DNA of 64,000 nt from JAANXG01 sp963731035 (GTDB lineage Bacteria > Pseudomonadota > Gammaproteobacteria > Arenicellales > JAANXG01), in NCBI GenBank assembly GCA_963731035.1, contig CAVSUY010000011.1:83242-147241 (forward strand), read 5' to 3'. A program made the translations under genes and the position numbers. Within the stretch, counting starts at the first letter, position 1. Each line of letters begins with the position of its first letter. Under the pieces are notes generated by a model. It was not told the origin of the DNA. It saw only the letters and a list, made by a program, of their open reading frames with translations, and ran no database searches. Of this stretch, positions 1 to 8,654 are shown piece after piece.

Positions 1-69
1 ACGCTCCATTCTAGGCTTCTGTCCCTGTTCCCGCAACAACAGCCCTGGAAGTTTCGTATCGCCGAATGC

Positions 70-474
70 TCAGCCGCCGAGCGCGGAGTTCCCTCGAACC
101 AGGGAATGAATCGCGGCAGCATGGTTGCGCCGGACGGTTTCGAACTTGGACGTCCACCAGATCGCCACTTCCTGAGTGTTCAATTCTACAACCTGCGAGT
201 CGCCGTTCGGAGAACGCAGCAAGTCCAGGCTCGTGTGCCCGAGCCCATCGCGGCTTGCCAGCTCGCTGCAGTAGCCCGCCTTCGCCGCGGTATCTTCGGG
301 CAGCTTGGTGTCGGGGATGCGCTCTCCAGATGCTCGATCTTGGCCACCGTGCCGTCGTACGGGATTCACTTCGGCACAAAACACGTCCCTTTCCGGATCC
401 CACGCCAAGTCCGTAAGATCCTCCCGCGACAACATGCGCGGCTTCTGCCTCTTGAACGTATCCGACCGCTTCAA
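70..474 (-). CDS. Unrecognised short ORF, possibly the tail of an ATP-grasp-like protein
   Basis: The reading frame encodes about 134 residues and lies 88 bases downstream of the second permease gene, in the same direction. Its C-terminal half looks coding: LRSPNGDSQVVELNTQEVAI resembles the closing strand of an ATP-grasp fold, where a substrate- or metal-binding E-x-N motif is usual. The middle part (PVRRHGGQDRASGERIPD) looks out of frame. The neighbouring minus-strand frame at about 320-363 reads PYDGTVAKIEHLES, which is more protein-like, so the true gene may carry two compensating indels. Function is unknown. It may be a remnant, or an operon partner of the importer. The ATP-grasp reading rests on one motif only. 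Confidence 0.35.
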   Translation of the reverse strand: MKRSDTFKRQKPRMLSREDLTDLAWDPERDVFCAEVNPVRRHGGQDRASGERIPDTKLPEDTAAKAGYCSELASRDGLGHTSLDLLRSPNGDSQVVELNTQEVAIWWTSKFETVRRNHAAAIHSLVRGNSALGG

Positions 475-562
475 AACCGGGTCGATCGCTTTCGGAGGCC
501 CTGTCCCGGGAAATCGTACCGACGCTTGACACGGGTCCGGGGGTTCGCACGCGCGGTGATCT

Positions 563-1231
563 TCAGATGTTGATGTGAACTCCGCCCCATTTCTTCTCGG
601 CCCATCGGGTCAGCCGAAGCACTGGGTAGCAGTAGCAGAAGTACATCACCGCCACCAGCAGGAATACCGACAGTATGTAGGTGGGGAAGCGTTGGATTGA
701 GACGTTGGCCTCGCGCACCAGCTCGGTCACACCGATCACCGACAGTACCGCGGTGTTCTTGATCACCAGCACATAGACGCCGCCCATGGGCGGCATCATC
801 ATCCGGAACGCCTGCGGCAAGACCACGTACCGCAGGGTCTGGAAGGCGGTGAAACCGCAGGCGCGGGCGGCTTCGGTCTGACCCCGCGGCACCGCATCGA
901 TGGCCGCCGCCACAATCTCGGCAACATAGGTGGAGGTATAGAGGCTGAGAGCGATCACCGCCGCCTGGAACGAACTCAATTCGAAGAATGCCAGCCCAGT
1001 GGTGGGCAGCACATAGTAGACAATGTAGATCTGCACCAGAAACGGCGTGCCCCGAAGCAGGTGAACGTAGCCGCCCAGACTGTTGACCAGCCAGGGGCCG
1101 CCGCGGGCGCGGCCCAGGCCGATGGTGGAACCCAGTAGACTGCCGAACACAATGGCCAGCAGTGACACAACGAACGTCTGCCACAGCCCTATCAGCAGAA
1201 ACGGGAAAACATTTTCATACATGGCCAGCAT
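563..1231 (-). CDS. Polar amino-acid ABC transporter permease (HisM/GlnP type), second subunit
   Basis: Inner-membrane permease of 222 residues in the usual size range for the His/Glu/Gln/Arg/opine family. Several hydrophobic segments are visible, and the EAA-loop signature reads EAARACGFTAFQTLRYVVLP, the site that contacts the ATPase. It starts at ATG 1231, only 12 bases after the stop of the paired permease, so the two are probably co-translated and form a heterodimer. It is the third gene of the transport block in transcription order after the ATPase (3606-2851), binding protein and first permease. The substrate cannot be read from the sequence. The sarcosine-oxidase-like gene just upstream hints at an N-methylated or other modified amino acid. 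Confidence 0.93.
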   Translation of the reverse strand: MLAMYENVFPFLLIGLWQTFVVSLLAIVFGSLLGSTIGLGRARGGPWLVNSLGGYVHLLRGTPFLVQIYIVYYVLPTTGLAFFELSSFQAAVIALSLYTSTYVAEIVAAAIDAVPRGQTEAARACGFTAFQTLRYVVLPQAFRMMMPPMGGVYVLVIKNTAVLSVIGVTELVREANVSIQRFPTYILSVFLLVAVMYFCYCYPVLRLTRWAEKKWGGVHINI

Positions 1232-1243
1232 GGTCGTGCCCCG

Positions 1244-1924
1244 TCAGCGAATGCCGCCGAGCCGGCGCTGGGCGACGCCCGAGACGACCACCATCGCCAG
1301 ATAGATCAGCAGATAGCCGGCCGCCGCGGTCAAGAAACCCTCGTTCGGCATCACACGCTCCGACAGCACCGTAAGTCCGGCGCTCAACAGCTCCGAGACC
1401 GTGATGATGCTGAGCAGCGAGCTGTCCTTGATCAGCACGATGGTCTGTCCTAAAACAGGCGGTACTACGTTGGCGAACGCCTGCGGCAGAATCACGTAGA
1501 ACATGCGCTGGCGATAGGTCATACCGACGGCCAGCGCGCCCTCGGTCTGGGTGCGCGGCACTGCCTCGATACCGGCGCGAATGATCTCCGCCATATAGGC
1601 GCCGCAATTCAAGGTCAATGCGATAATGCCGTCGATCAACGGGCTGATCTCCCAGCCCAGCACCGGCACCACCTGCAAGCCGAAGTAGATGACGTAGATC
1701 TGTACCAGCAGCGGCGTGGCGCGGATCGCCTCGATGTACACGCCGGCACCCCGACTGATGGCCGCGCGGCGCGACATGCGCGCCAGCGCGACCAGGGTGC
1801 CGATAAGGATCGACAGGACAAAGCTGACTGCTGAAATCCATATAGTCGCCCATATGCCATGGGCGAACAGTGGCAGGTACTGGGCGACGACGTGGTAGTT
1901 GTAGAAGCCGAGCAGCCAGCTCAC
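1244..1924 (-). CDS. Polar amino-acid ABC transporter permease (HisQ/GlnP type), first subunit
   Basis: A 226-residue membrane permease of the polar amino-acid family. The EAA-loop motif reads EGALAVGMTYRQRMFYVILP, followed by a conserved LIKDSSLLSIITVSEL segment typical of these permeases. The start is a GTG at 1924 without a strong ribosome-binding site. The gene follows the binding protein by about 40 bases and precedes the second permease by 12 bases, so the pair probably forms the transmembrane channel of one importer. The two permeases are related but clearly different, as is usual for a heterodimeric importer. Confidence 0.93.
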   Translation of the reverse strand: MSWLLGFYNYHVVAQYLPLFAHGIWATIWISAVSFVLSILIGTLVALARMSRRAAISRGAGVYIEAIRATPLLVQIYVIYFGLQVVPVLGWEISPLIDGIIALTLNCGAYMAEIIRAGIEAVPRTQTEGALAVGMTYRQRMFYVILPQAFANVVPPVLGQTIVLIKDSSLLSIITVSELLSAGLTVLSERVMPNEGFLTAAAGYLLIYLAMVVVSGVAQRRLGGIR

Positions 1925-1966
1925 AACCGAACCGCCGTCGCCGCCTGGTCCATGCCGCGACCCTCT

Positions 1967-2770
1967 TTACTTATGATCCTTTTCCCAGGCGGTCGAATTC
2001 CACCAGTAGTCCAGCAACTGGTCGAGCTCGCCGTCCGTCTGAATGAAGCGGATGTAGTTGTTCAGGAACTGAAGCAGATGGGTGTCTTCCGGACGCACGG
2101 CGAAGGCCAGCGGTTCCTTGCGGATCACCTTGTCCAGCATGCGCATATCGGGATAGGCGTTGACATACTGCATGGCACCGCCGCGGTCCATGACTGCGGC
2201 ATCGACCCGGCCGGACGCCACCGCCTGAGCCACGGAAGGACCACCGCCGGCGAATTCCTTAAGGGTCGCGTTCGGCATGTAGCTCTTGACCATGTCAACG
2301 TAGCTGCTGGCCTGGACTACTCCGATGGTGACACCCTTCTTGTTGAGGTCTTCCCAGGTCTTGAAAGGCTTGTCCTTCATCGAGATGGAGCGCACCTCGG
2401 AGTAGAAAATAGGAATGGTGAAGTTGAGCTTAAGGGCACGCTTCTGAGTCGGCGTCATGTCGGCGGCGATGAAAGCGGCCTTGCCGGACAACACCGCCGG
2501 AATCAGCCCCTTCCACTCATAGTCGAGCAGGTCCAGCTCCAGGCCCGAGGCTTCCGCCAGTTTCCTGACGATGTCCACCGCCAGGCCGGTGCGCTTGCCG
2601 TCCTTGTCGACGAAGCTGATCGGCGGTCCCTGCGTCTGCACCGCCACGCTCATCTTGCCGGTCTCCAGCATCTTGGCGACCACGTCGTCAGCCCGCGCGG
2701 AAACCACGCTCAGGCCCAACAACGCCGTGGCACCCGCGAGTACGGGCAACAGTCTCTTGAATACAAACAT
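1967..2770 (-). CDS. Periplasmic amino-acid-binding protein (SBP family 3)
   Basis: Extracytoplasmic solute-binding protein of about 267 residues with an N-terminal signal peptide (basic MFVFKRLL, hydrophobic stretch, then SARADD near a likely cleavage site). The body has the family 3 features: a start close to KMSVAVQTQGPPISF, then AADMTPTQKRALKLNFTIP, which corresponds to the family signature, and a GDxDAA-like segment (GRVDAAVMD). The start at ATG 2770 is preferred over the upstream in-frame codon because GGAGG lies six bases before it. It delivers substrate to the two permeases encoded downstream. The exact ligand is not predictable. Confidence 0.93.
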   Translation of the reverse strand: MFVFKRLLPVLAGATALLGLSVVSARADDVVAKMLETGKMSVAVQTQGPPISFVDKDGKRTGLAVDIVRKLAEASGLELDLLDYEWKGLIPAVLSGKAAFIAADMTPTQKRALKLNFTIPIFYSEVRSISMKDKPFKTWEDLNKKGVTIGVVQASSYVDMVKSYMPNATLKEFAGGGPSVAQAVASGRVDAAVMDRGGAMQYVNAYPDMRMLDKVIRKEPLAFAVRPEDTHLLQFLNNYIRFIQTDGELDQLLDYWWNSTAWEKDHK

Positions 2771-2850
2771 GGATAACCTCCTCATCTTGTTGCTAGGATT
2801 ACATCACTATATTGCGCCGTCCATGGCGCGGCAGCTCACGGTCTGCACGG

Positions 2851-3606
2851 CTACAGAATTTCACGCATGAAATGCTGTGTTCGTTCATTGCGGGGCTGGG
2901 TAAAGAACTGTTCGGGCGGTCCCTCTTCAATGATCTCACCGGCGTCCATGAAGATCATCCGGTGCGCGGCCCGCCTCGCGAAGCCCATCTCGTGGGTGAC
3001 CACTACCATGGTCATACCTTCAGCGGCCAACTCCGTCATCAATTCCAGCACACCGTTGACGGTTTCCGGGTCCAGCGCCGATGTCGCCTCGTCGAACAGC
3101 ATGACCTTGGGATTCATGGCCAAGGCCCGGGCTATCGCCACACGCTGCTGCTGACCGCCGGAAAGCTGGCTCGGGTAGTTGCCGGCACGATCGGCGATGC
3201 CGACTCGCTCCAGCAGTTTCCTGGCACTTTGTTCGGCATCCTCCCGCGAACGCTTCAATACCACGGTTTGGGGCATGACGACGTTCTGTAATGCGGTGCG
3301 ATGGAGGAACAGGTTGAAATGCTGGAAGACCATGCCGACCTGGGCCCGCAACCTGTTCATGTCGGTGCTGCCGGCGCCGAGGTCAATGCCGTCGATGACG
3401 ATGCGGCCGCTGTCATAGCGCTCGAGTCCATTCAACGTGCGCAGCAGGGTACTCTTGCCGGAGCCGCTGGGACCAACGATCACCAGCACCTCGCCGCGGT
3501 CAACATAATTGCTGACGTTCTTTACTGCATCGACGGTGTCGCCGTCGGGCAGGGCGAAGGACTTGGTGACCTCGTCAATTGTTATGAGATGCTGGCCGTT
3601 GTGCAT
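2851..3606 (-). CDS. Polar amino-acid ABC transporter ATPase (GlnQ/HisP type)
   Basis: A 251-residue nucleotide-binding subunit with all expected motifs: Walker A GPSGSGKST at about 45, Q-loop VFQHFNLF, signature LSGGQQQR, Walker B VMLFDEATSALDP and the H-loop VVVTHEMGF. Length and motif wording match the GlnQ/HisP subfamily, which energises uptake of polar amino acids. It is the first gene of the transport block and is read towards lower coordinates ahead of the binding protein and two permeases. A second binding-protein/permease pair at 19184-21095 has no ATPase of its own, so shared use of this subunit is possible but unproven. Confidence 0.95.
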   Translation of the reverse strand: MHNGQHLITIDEVTKSFALPDGDTVDAVKNVSNYVDRGEVLVIVGPSGSGKSTLLRTLNGLERYDSGRIVIDGIDLGAGSTDMNRLRAQVGMVFQHFNLFLHRTALQNVVMPQTVVLKRSREDAEQSARKLLERVGIADRAGNYPSQLSGGQQQRVAIARALAMNPKVMLFDEATSALDPETVNGVLELMTELAAEGMTMVVVTHEMGFARRAAHRMIFMDAGEIIEEGPPEQFFTQPRNERTQHFMREIL

Positions 3607-3755
3607 CGTGATAACGGCTGGTTATGGATTTTGATCCGAGGTTGTGAACGCGGATGCATCTTATAGTACGACCGCCGGGAAGGGAAGGATAACCGGCCCT
3701 GCGGCCGCAATGAGGGGCCTTCGGGGCGCGTACCAGCGGTGAGTTCGCAAGACCG

Positions 3756-4859
3756 TCAACCTTCGTCCGCCCGTAGCCAACGTTCCAACGCATTTACGTC
3801 GCCGTCCTCGACGCATTTTGCAACACGTCTGCCGACGGCGGCGCCGAACTTGTAGCCGTGGCCGGAGCATGCCGACACGATCAGCGCCTTGCCGCGCGCT
3901 GTTGCGAAGAAGCGCTCGTCCTCGGTGAACGTGTAGGCGCAGGTCACCACGCTTTCGACGCGATACTCAGAAAGCCGCGCGAGGGGCGGTCCGAAGAGGT
4001 CGCGTATAGCCTCGCCCTCCCCCGTCTCGGCCACGCGCCGCGCATCGGCGTCTTCGCAGGCGATCTTGTGCAGGCCGGAGCCGAATTTCAGGCCCGCCCC
4101 GCGGCCGGGCGGCAGGATGTAGCCGTCGGTGTCGCCGCCGACGTCGACAATGACGGGCGCCGCCTCCCATGCTTTCGTCAAGTCGCGCGGCGGCTCGAGA
4201 TAGACGACCGCGGTACGGTAGGTTGTCAGGGCGCGGACGAGATCGGGGAACAGCTTCGTGACCCAGGCGCCCGCGGCAACGACGATTCGATCGGACGCAA
4301 GCTCCTCACCGTCGTGCAACGTAACGACGCCGCGCTCCGGGTCGACGGCCGTAGCACCGGTGTTCTCCAGCACCTGTGCACCGCCGGTGCGCAGGAGGCG
4401 GACTAGACCTTCGGCGATTCCCCGGCAATAGAGCGTACCCCCTTCCGGAGACACATAGGCGTAGCGGAAGGTATGGGGCGCCAGGAATGGATAGCGGCGC
4501 ACGGCGTCTGCGGGCGTCATCATGTCGAAGGGATAGGCACCCGCCTCCAGACCCTTTCGATATTCTTCCGCCTCATCGCCCGGTTCGCGTGAGACACCCA
4601 TGAAGCCGCGCGCCTCGAAATGGCTTTCGCCCAGGTCCCGCCACAACTCCTCCCAGGCCGCGAAGGCTTCGGTGATCACCGAGGCATAACCCGAGTCCGG
4701 CCTGTAGGCACGGCGGATGATGCGGTGATGATCGCCGGACGCCGCCAGTGGATTGGGGATTGGCCCCTGCTCGACCAGAGTAACGGCGTGCCCACGCTTG
4801 TTGAGAGTCCAAGCGCTCGACAATCCGGCGATGCCGGCCCCTACGACTGTGATTTTCAA
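3756..4859 (-). CDS. FAD-dependent oxidoreductase, sarcosine oxidase/DAO family
   Basis: A 367-residue flavoprotein. The dinucleotide-binding motif is at the N-terminus (VVGAGIAGLSSAWTLNKRGH followed by an acidic residue, TLVE). A DAO-type segment IVVAAGAWVTKLFPDL and the C-terminal SACSGHGYKFGAAVGRR match monomeric sarcosine oxidase and N-methyltryptophan oxidase relatives, in which a Cys near the C-terminus carries covalent flavin; the Cys in ACSGHGYK may play that role. Likely reaction: oxidative removal of an N-methyl or amino group giving hydrogen peroxide. It lies upstream of, and in the same direction as, the amino-acid importer (150-base gap), which suggests uptake and oxidation of the same substrate. 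That link is inference. Confidence 0.88.
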   Translation of the reverse strand: MKITVVGAGIAGLSSAWTLNKRGHAVTLVEQGPIPNPLAASGDHHRIIRRAYRPDSGYASVITEAFAAWEELWRDLGESHFEARGFMGVSREPGDEAEEYRKGLEAGAYPFDMMTPADAVRRYPFLAPHTFRYAYVSPEGGTLYCRGIAEGLVRLLRTGGAQVLENTGATAVDPERGVVTLHDGEELASDRIVVAAGAWVTKLFPDLVRALTTYRTAVVYLEPPRDLTKAWEAAPVIVDVGGDTDGYILPPGRGAGLKFGSGLHKIACEDADARRVAETGEGEAIRDLFGPPLARLSEYRVESVVTCAYTFTEDERFFATARGKALIVSACSGHGYKFGAAVGRRVAKCVEDGDVNALERWLRADEG

Positions 4860-5096
4860 GCTCTGCTCCGTCGCGTTCGCAAGACGGGGCGAACATTACC
4901 CAAGCGCCCCGGGGAATAAAACATGGATTTACCGCGGAGACGCCGCTTCGATGTGGTGCATCGGATAGCCGCTTGTGCACCGTCTTGCAGCGCGTTGCGG
5001 AACACTCCCAAGCCAATCCCTTGAAAGATCAACACCGCGTGGTTGGCACGATTTATGCTCCCTTAACTTTAACAGATCCACCGGAGATGATCCGAG

Positions 5097-5339
5097 ATGA
5101 AGAGCTATCAATCCGAAGTGCCGACCTATGAGTTTGAAGTGATGTTGAAGTACATGACACGCAAGGTCGCCGAGTTGGGCATGGGCCCGCGGTTCGATCA
5201 GCTTGCGCTCGCTGACATTCTGATCGGTCATGACGTCACGACCCTCGACAAGCTGGCCGACGTGGTTTCGCTCGCCCGAAATCTGCAGTCGGGGGTGTCG
5301 CTCGCGACCTCAGAAGGACAGCAACCAGTGGTCAACTAG
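5097..5339 (+). CDS. Small hypothetical protein
   Basis: An 80-residue predicted cytoplasmic protein with no recognised domain. The start ATG is preceded by a purine-rich GGAGATGATCCGAG stretch that can serve as ribosome-binding site. The sequence is mixed and helical (MLKYMTRKVAELG; LADVVSLARNLQSG) with no cysteines, signal peptide or membrane segment. It is divergent from the flavoprotein gene and its stop lies 16 bases before a hairpin repeat that separates it from the convergent MetE-like gene. No function can be suggested. Confidence 0.55.
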   Translation: MKSYQSEVPTYEFEVMLKYMTRKVAELGMGPRFDQLALADILIGHDVTTLDKLADVVSLARNLQSGVSLATSEGQQPVVN

Positions 5340-5355
5340 CCTCGATGTTGCTTCT

Positions 5356-5410
5356 GTAGGTCGGCTTCAGCCCGACATCAATACCATTGTCGGGCTGAAG
5401 CCCGACCTAC
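5356..5410. repeat. REP-like inverted repeat (GTAGGTCGG family)
   Basis: The two arms, 5356-5377 and 5388-5410, are reverse complements except for one extra G in the right arm. Each arm is itself a small hairpin around CTTCAG/CTGAAG. It sits between two convergent genes (stop codons at 5339 and 5417), where such elements typically lie and may stabilise both transcripts or act as a bidirectional terminator. It resembles the interspersed REP elements of gammaproteobacteria, and its CTTCAG core is shared with the copies at 23.5 and 53.1 kb. Confidence 0.8.
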
Positions 5411-5416
5411 CGCCGG

Positions 5417-6469
5417 TTAGATCGCCCCCGCGGCGCCGCACATATTGCCAAGTTTGCGCAAGGCGAGCTCCCTGCCGAGAAAGCCCAGGCCACAGTCGGG
5501 CGCGGCGATCAACCGATGCCTGTCTATGTGTTCCAGCGCCTGCCGCAGCCGGCCGGCGATCTCCTCCCGGGGCTCGACGCGACTCTTCGCTATGGCGACC
5601 ACGCCGAGGATCACGGCCGTTTGCTCGAAGATCTCCAGCAGCCGGAGGTCGTTGTGCCGATGGGCGTCTTCCAGGGACACCATGTCGATGGACGATGCTT
5701 CTATAGCTTCTGCAAGCTCCAGGTAGGCGCCCGGATCCGCCTTGACGTAGTCGCCCTGGTCCAGGCGCTCGGGATATCCGCAGCACATGTGGACGACGCG
5801 CGTGACGTGGTCGGGGCAGCCGTGGAACGCCCGCTCCAGATTGTCGAAGCCGTAGGCCAGCGCGTCCTGTGGCTTGCGGGCGAACACCGGCTCGTCGATC
5901 TGGATAAAGGTGCAACCCGCTTCGGCCAGATCGAGCACTTCACGGTTGAGGGCCGCGGCAAGGTCCGCCCCGAGCTTTCTCTGGTCGTCGTAGAACGCGT
6001 CCGCCGTGGTGTCGGCAATGGTCATGGGACCCGGCATGGTGATCTTCACGGGGCGGTCGGTGAAACCCTGGGCACGGCGCCAATCGCGGACCAGAAAGCG
6101 ATCCCTCGCTCTTAGCGGCCCGACGACCGTGGGCAGGCTGGCCTCGTACGCGCCCCCTCTTGCCGGGGTCAAGGTAAGCCTGGAGAAATCGATGCCTTCG
6201 ATGTGACGGCAATGGTAATGGACGTAGTTCTCACGGGGAATCTCGCCGTCAGTGGGAATGTCGATACCCGCATCGACCTGATCGCGCACCGCTTCGCCCA
6301 CTCCGCGCGTGATTATGGCCTCCGCCTCCGGTCCCAGCGCTTCAAACGCCGCCGCCCACTGCCTGGTGTGGCTCGCCGAGTCCTCTCCCGCGGCGATGCC
6401 GAACCAGTCCGGCAGCTTGACATAGGCGGGTTTGGGGTGGGCCCCGATGCACGTCGTCAGGAGAGCCAT
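5417..6469 (-). CDS. Cobalamin-independent methionine synthase (MetE C-terminal domain) family protein
   Basis: A 350-residue TIM-barrel protein matching only the catalytic half of MetE, as in short MetE-like proteins. Candidate zinc ligands are visible as H and C in VVHMCCGYPE and C in AAPDCGLGFL. TDGEIPRENYVHYHC and ITMPGPMTIADTT correspond to substrate-pocket segments of the family. Classical MetE uses methyl-tetrahydrofolate polyglutamate. Short homologues lack the N-terminal domain and may use other methyl donors, so methionine synthesis is possible but not certain. The start ATG 6469 gives a natural N-terminus (MALLTTCIGAHPKP). It is convergent with the small gene at 5097. Confidence 0.85.
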   Translation of the reverse strand: MALLTTCIGAHPKPAYVKLPDWFGIAAGEDSASHTRQWAAAFEALGPEAEAIITRGVGEAVRDQVDAGIDIPTDGEIPRENYVHYHCRHIEGIDFSRLTLTPARGGAYEASLPTVVGPLRARDRFLVRDWRRAQGFTDRPVKITMPGPMTIADTTADAFYDDQRKLGADLAAALNREVLDLAEAGCTFIQIDEPVFARKPQDALAYGFDNLERAFHGCPDHVTRVVHMCCGYPERLDQGDYVKADPGAYLELAEAIEASSIDMVSLEDAHRHNDLRLLEIFEQTAVILGVVAIAKSRVEPREEIAGRLRQALEHIDRHRLIAAPDCGLGFLGRELALRKLGNMCGAAGAI

Positions 6470-6500
6470 CCACCTTCCACGCGATCGGGGCGCCCGGACG

Positions 6501-7100
6501 CTACGCGGGGTGGCAGCTAACCGACAAGCTCCAGCTGATCAGGGTACCTGTGTCATCCGCGCAGAAATCCTGGACCGTAAGGACCCAATCGCCCTCTGGA
6601 TTCTCATTGTTGAAGGCGGTGATGAATTGATTGTTCCTGATGATATCGTGCGCCGAATTATCATCGTGGGAGCGGATCACGAAGTCCGTACCCTGGGGAG
6701 ACGTGAGGGTGACGTCGAGATCGCCCCTGTACGTATGGTGGATGGCGAGATTCAGCGTCACCCCGGCGATTCTGCAAGGGGTGCCGCATGCGGAAATAGC
6801 TATGGCATCCACCGTCGGTGTGCCGGGGGTGAAAGGAGTACTGTTGAAGCAGCCGCTGGCGTCGGCTATCGGTAAGCCTGGACTGCTGCTCCCCTCGAGA
6901 CAACCCGAGGCTCGGGGCGAGGTCTGGGCGTGCGCAGGCAGCAATACCGATTCGACCACGGGCCGCGTCCATTGATGGGGAATCATGGGCAACGCGGCGC
7001 CCACCGCGAAGCCTCCTGTGATCAGCCGGCGCCGCGCCTCGGAGGAAACGGCAGTCGACGGCTTGGACAGATCGGATGATGATGATTTCTTGGTAGACAT
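6501..7100 (-). CDS. Exported protein with proprotein-convertase P-domain
   Basis: A 199-residue protein. Residues about 20-60 look like an export signal of the twin-arginine kind, with an arginine run before a hydrophobic stretch (ARRRLITGGFAVGAALP) and then a PAHAQTS segment, a cleavage-region pattern seen in exported proteins. Residues about 90-196 are a P-domain beta-sandwich: GVTLNLAIHHTYRGDLDVTL, then SPQGT, and NPEGDWVLTVQDF near the end. P-domains normally sit behind a subtilisin-type protease; here no protease is fused or adjacent. Probable role: a secreted or periplasmic binding module. Four cysteines could form disulfides. Confidence 0.82.
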   Translation of the reverse strand: MSTKKSSSSDLSKPSTAVSSEARRRLITGGFAVGAALPMIPHQWTRPVVESVLLPAHAQTSPRASGCLEGSSSPGLPIADASGCFNSTPFTPGTPTVDAIAISACGTPCRIAGVTLNLAIHHTYRGDLDVTLTSPQGTDFVIRSHDDNSAHDIIRNNQFITAFNNENPEGDWVLTVQDFCADDTGTLISWSLSVSCHPA

Positions 7101-7312
7101 ATCACCTCTCTCATAGCGCTCAGTTACAGTGCTTTGTCGGGAATTGGCCGGTACGTTTATGACGGTCGTACCTTGTCAATTGGACACGTGACATAATAGC
7201 ACTCAGATCGCCGGACGCCAGGGGCTCGAGCAGGGTCAGGGCCCCGGGATGGTTGAATAATCCGTGTACGGCGTGGCATAAGGTGGGTGCGGTTCATTGA
7301 GGGGCACCACGA

Positions 7313-8620
7313 ATGCCGGACGATCCCACAGACGGCGCCTTGAGCTCGGCGGTCGCCGAAGCCGAACGGCGCTACATCCAGGCGAACCCGGCCAGCCGGG
7401 CGCGGCACGAGGCCGCGTGCAACGTCATGCCGGGCGGCAATACCCGCAGCGTGCTGCACTATTCGCCGTTTCCATTGACCATGCAGCGGGGCGAAGGGTC
7501 CCAGCTTTGGGACATGGATGGCCATCACTACACGGATTTCCTCGGCGAATATACCGCCGGGCTCTACGGCCACTCCCACCCGGTCATCATGAAAGCCTTG
7601 CGGGAAGCGCTGGACGACGGCCTCGTGCTCGGTGCGCCCGGGCGCTTCGAGAGCGAGCTCGCCGGCGAGCTCTGCCGGCGATTTCCTTCCTGTGAGCTGG
7701 TGCGATTCTGCAACTCGGGCACCGAGGCGAACCTGATGGCGATCGGGGCCGCGCGGGCTGCGACCGGACGCAGTCATGTGATGGTGTTCGACGGCGGCTA
7801 TCACGGCGGCGCGCTCTACTTCGCGCACGGCGCGAGCCCCATCAACGCCCCGTTCCCCTACGTGATCGGGCGTTACAACGACCTGGAAAGCACTCTCGAA
7901 CAGATAGGACCGCATACCAAGGAGCTCGCCGCGATCCTGGTGGAGCCGATGATGGGCGCCGGGGGATGCATCCCGGGCGAGCCGTCCTTTCTCCAGGGGT
8001 TGCGGGACGCAGCCTCAGAGTATGGTATCGCCCTGATCTTCGACGAGGTGATGACATCGCGGCTCTCGGGGGGCGGCTTGCAGCGCAAGCTCGGTATCTC
8101 GCCGGACCTCACCACCTTCGGCAAGTACCTGGGCGGCGGCCTCAGCTTCGGCGCTTTCGGCGGCCAGGGACGGTTCATGGCACCGTTCGATCCCCGGCGG
8201 CCCGATGCCCTCCCTCACGCCGGCACGTTCAACAACAACGTGCTCAGCATGGCGGCAGGCGCAGCGGGTCTCACCACGGTGTTCACCGAGAGTGCGGCGG
8301 ATGCCTTGAGTACACGGGGCGACGACCTGCGGCAACGCCTCCAGGCAACCGCCGATCGCAGGGGCGCGCCGATTCAGATCACCGGGGCCGGCTCGATCAT
8401 GTCGTTGCACTATCAGACCGACCGAATCGAAAGGCCTGAAGATACCCATGCCACCTCCAACAGGGTCCGCAAGCTCACCCACCTCGACTTGATCGAACGG
8501 GGCTACATCACCGCCCGACGGGGTTTCATGAGTCTGTCACTGGCGCTTTCGGATGCCGATCTCGAAGGATTCATTTCAGCATTCGATGATATGCTCGCGA
8601 CCCGGAAGGATCTGCTGTGA
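7313..8620 (+). CDS. Class III PLP-dependent aminotransferase (glutamate-1-semialdehyde aminomutase-like)
   Basis: A 435-residue fold-type I PLP enzyme. Landmarks: NSGTEAN (135-141) for phosphate binding, LIFDEVMTSR with the ring-nitrogen Asp at 244, and TTFGKYLGGG with the Schiff-base Lys at 271. PGGNTRS near residue 40 resembles the GSA aminomutase subgroup, but the gene is not near other tetrapyrrole genes and is unlikely to be hemL; an omega-aminotransferase acting on a beta- or gamma-amino acid or an amine is a better guess. The start ATG lies about 200 bases after the divergent P-domain gene. The convergent reductase ends 34 bases downstream. Confidence 0.9.
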   Translation: MPDDPTDGALSSAVAEAERRYIQANPASRARHEAACNVMPGGNTRSVLHYSPFPLTMQRGEGSQLWDMDGHHYTDFLGEYTAGLYGHSHPVIMKALREALDDGLVLGAPGRFESELAGELCRRFPSCELVRFCNSGTEANLMAIGAARAATGRSHVMVFDGGYHGGALYFAHGASPINAPFPYVIGRYNDLESTLEQIGPHTKELAAILVEPMMGAGGCIPGEPSFLQGLRDAASEYGIALIFDEVMTSRLSGGGLQRKLGISPDLTTFGKYLGGGLSFGAFGGQGRFMAPFDPRRPDALPHAGTFNNNVLSMAAGAAGLTTVFTESAADALSTRGDDLRQRLQATADRRGAPIQITGAGSIMSLHYQTDRIERPEDTHATSNRVRKLTHLDLIERGYITARRGFMSLSLALSDADLEGFISAFDDMLATRKDLL

Positions 8621-8654
8621 GTAGATACTTCGAAGCAACGGGCAGGCGCACGCC

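Noticed and set aside
1859..2776. A 305-residue plus-strand open frame
   Set aside because: It is antisense to the binding-protein gene, with the His/Gln/Arg-rich composition expected of an antisense frame in GC-rich DNA.
7157..7915. A 252-residue minus-strand open frame
   Set aside because: It overlaps the class III aminotransferase gene almost completely, has an amino-acid composition typical of an antisense frame, and matches no family.
7313..8620. Assignment of the aminotransferase as hemL
   Set aside because: The subgroup resemblance is real, but the gene has no tetrapyrrole context and the family contains many omega-aminotransferases, so the symbol was withheld.
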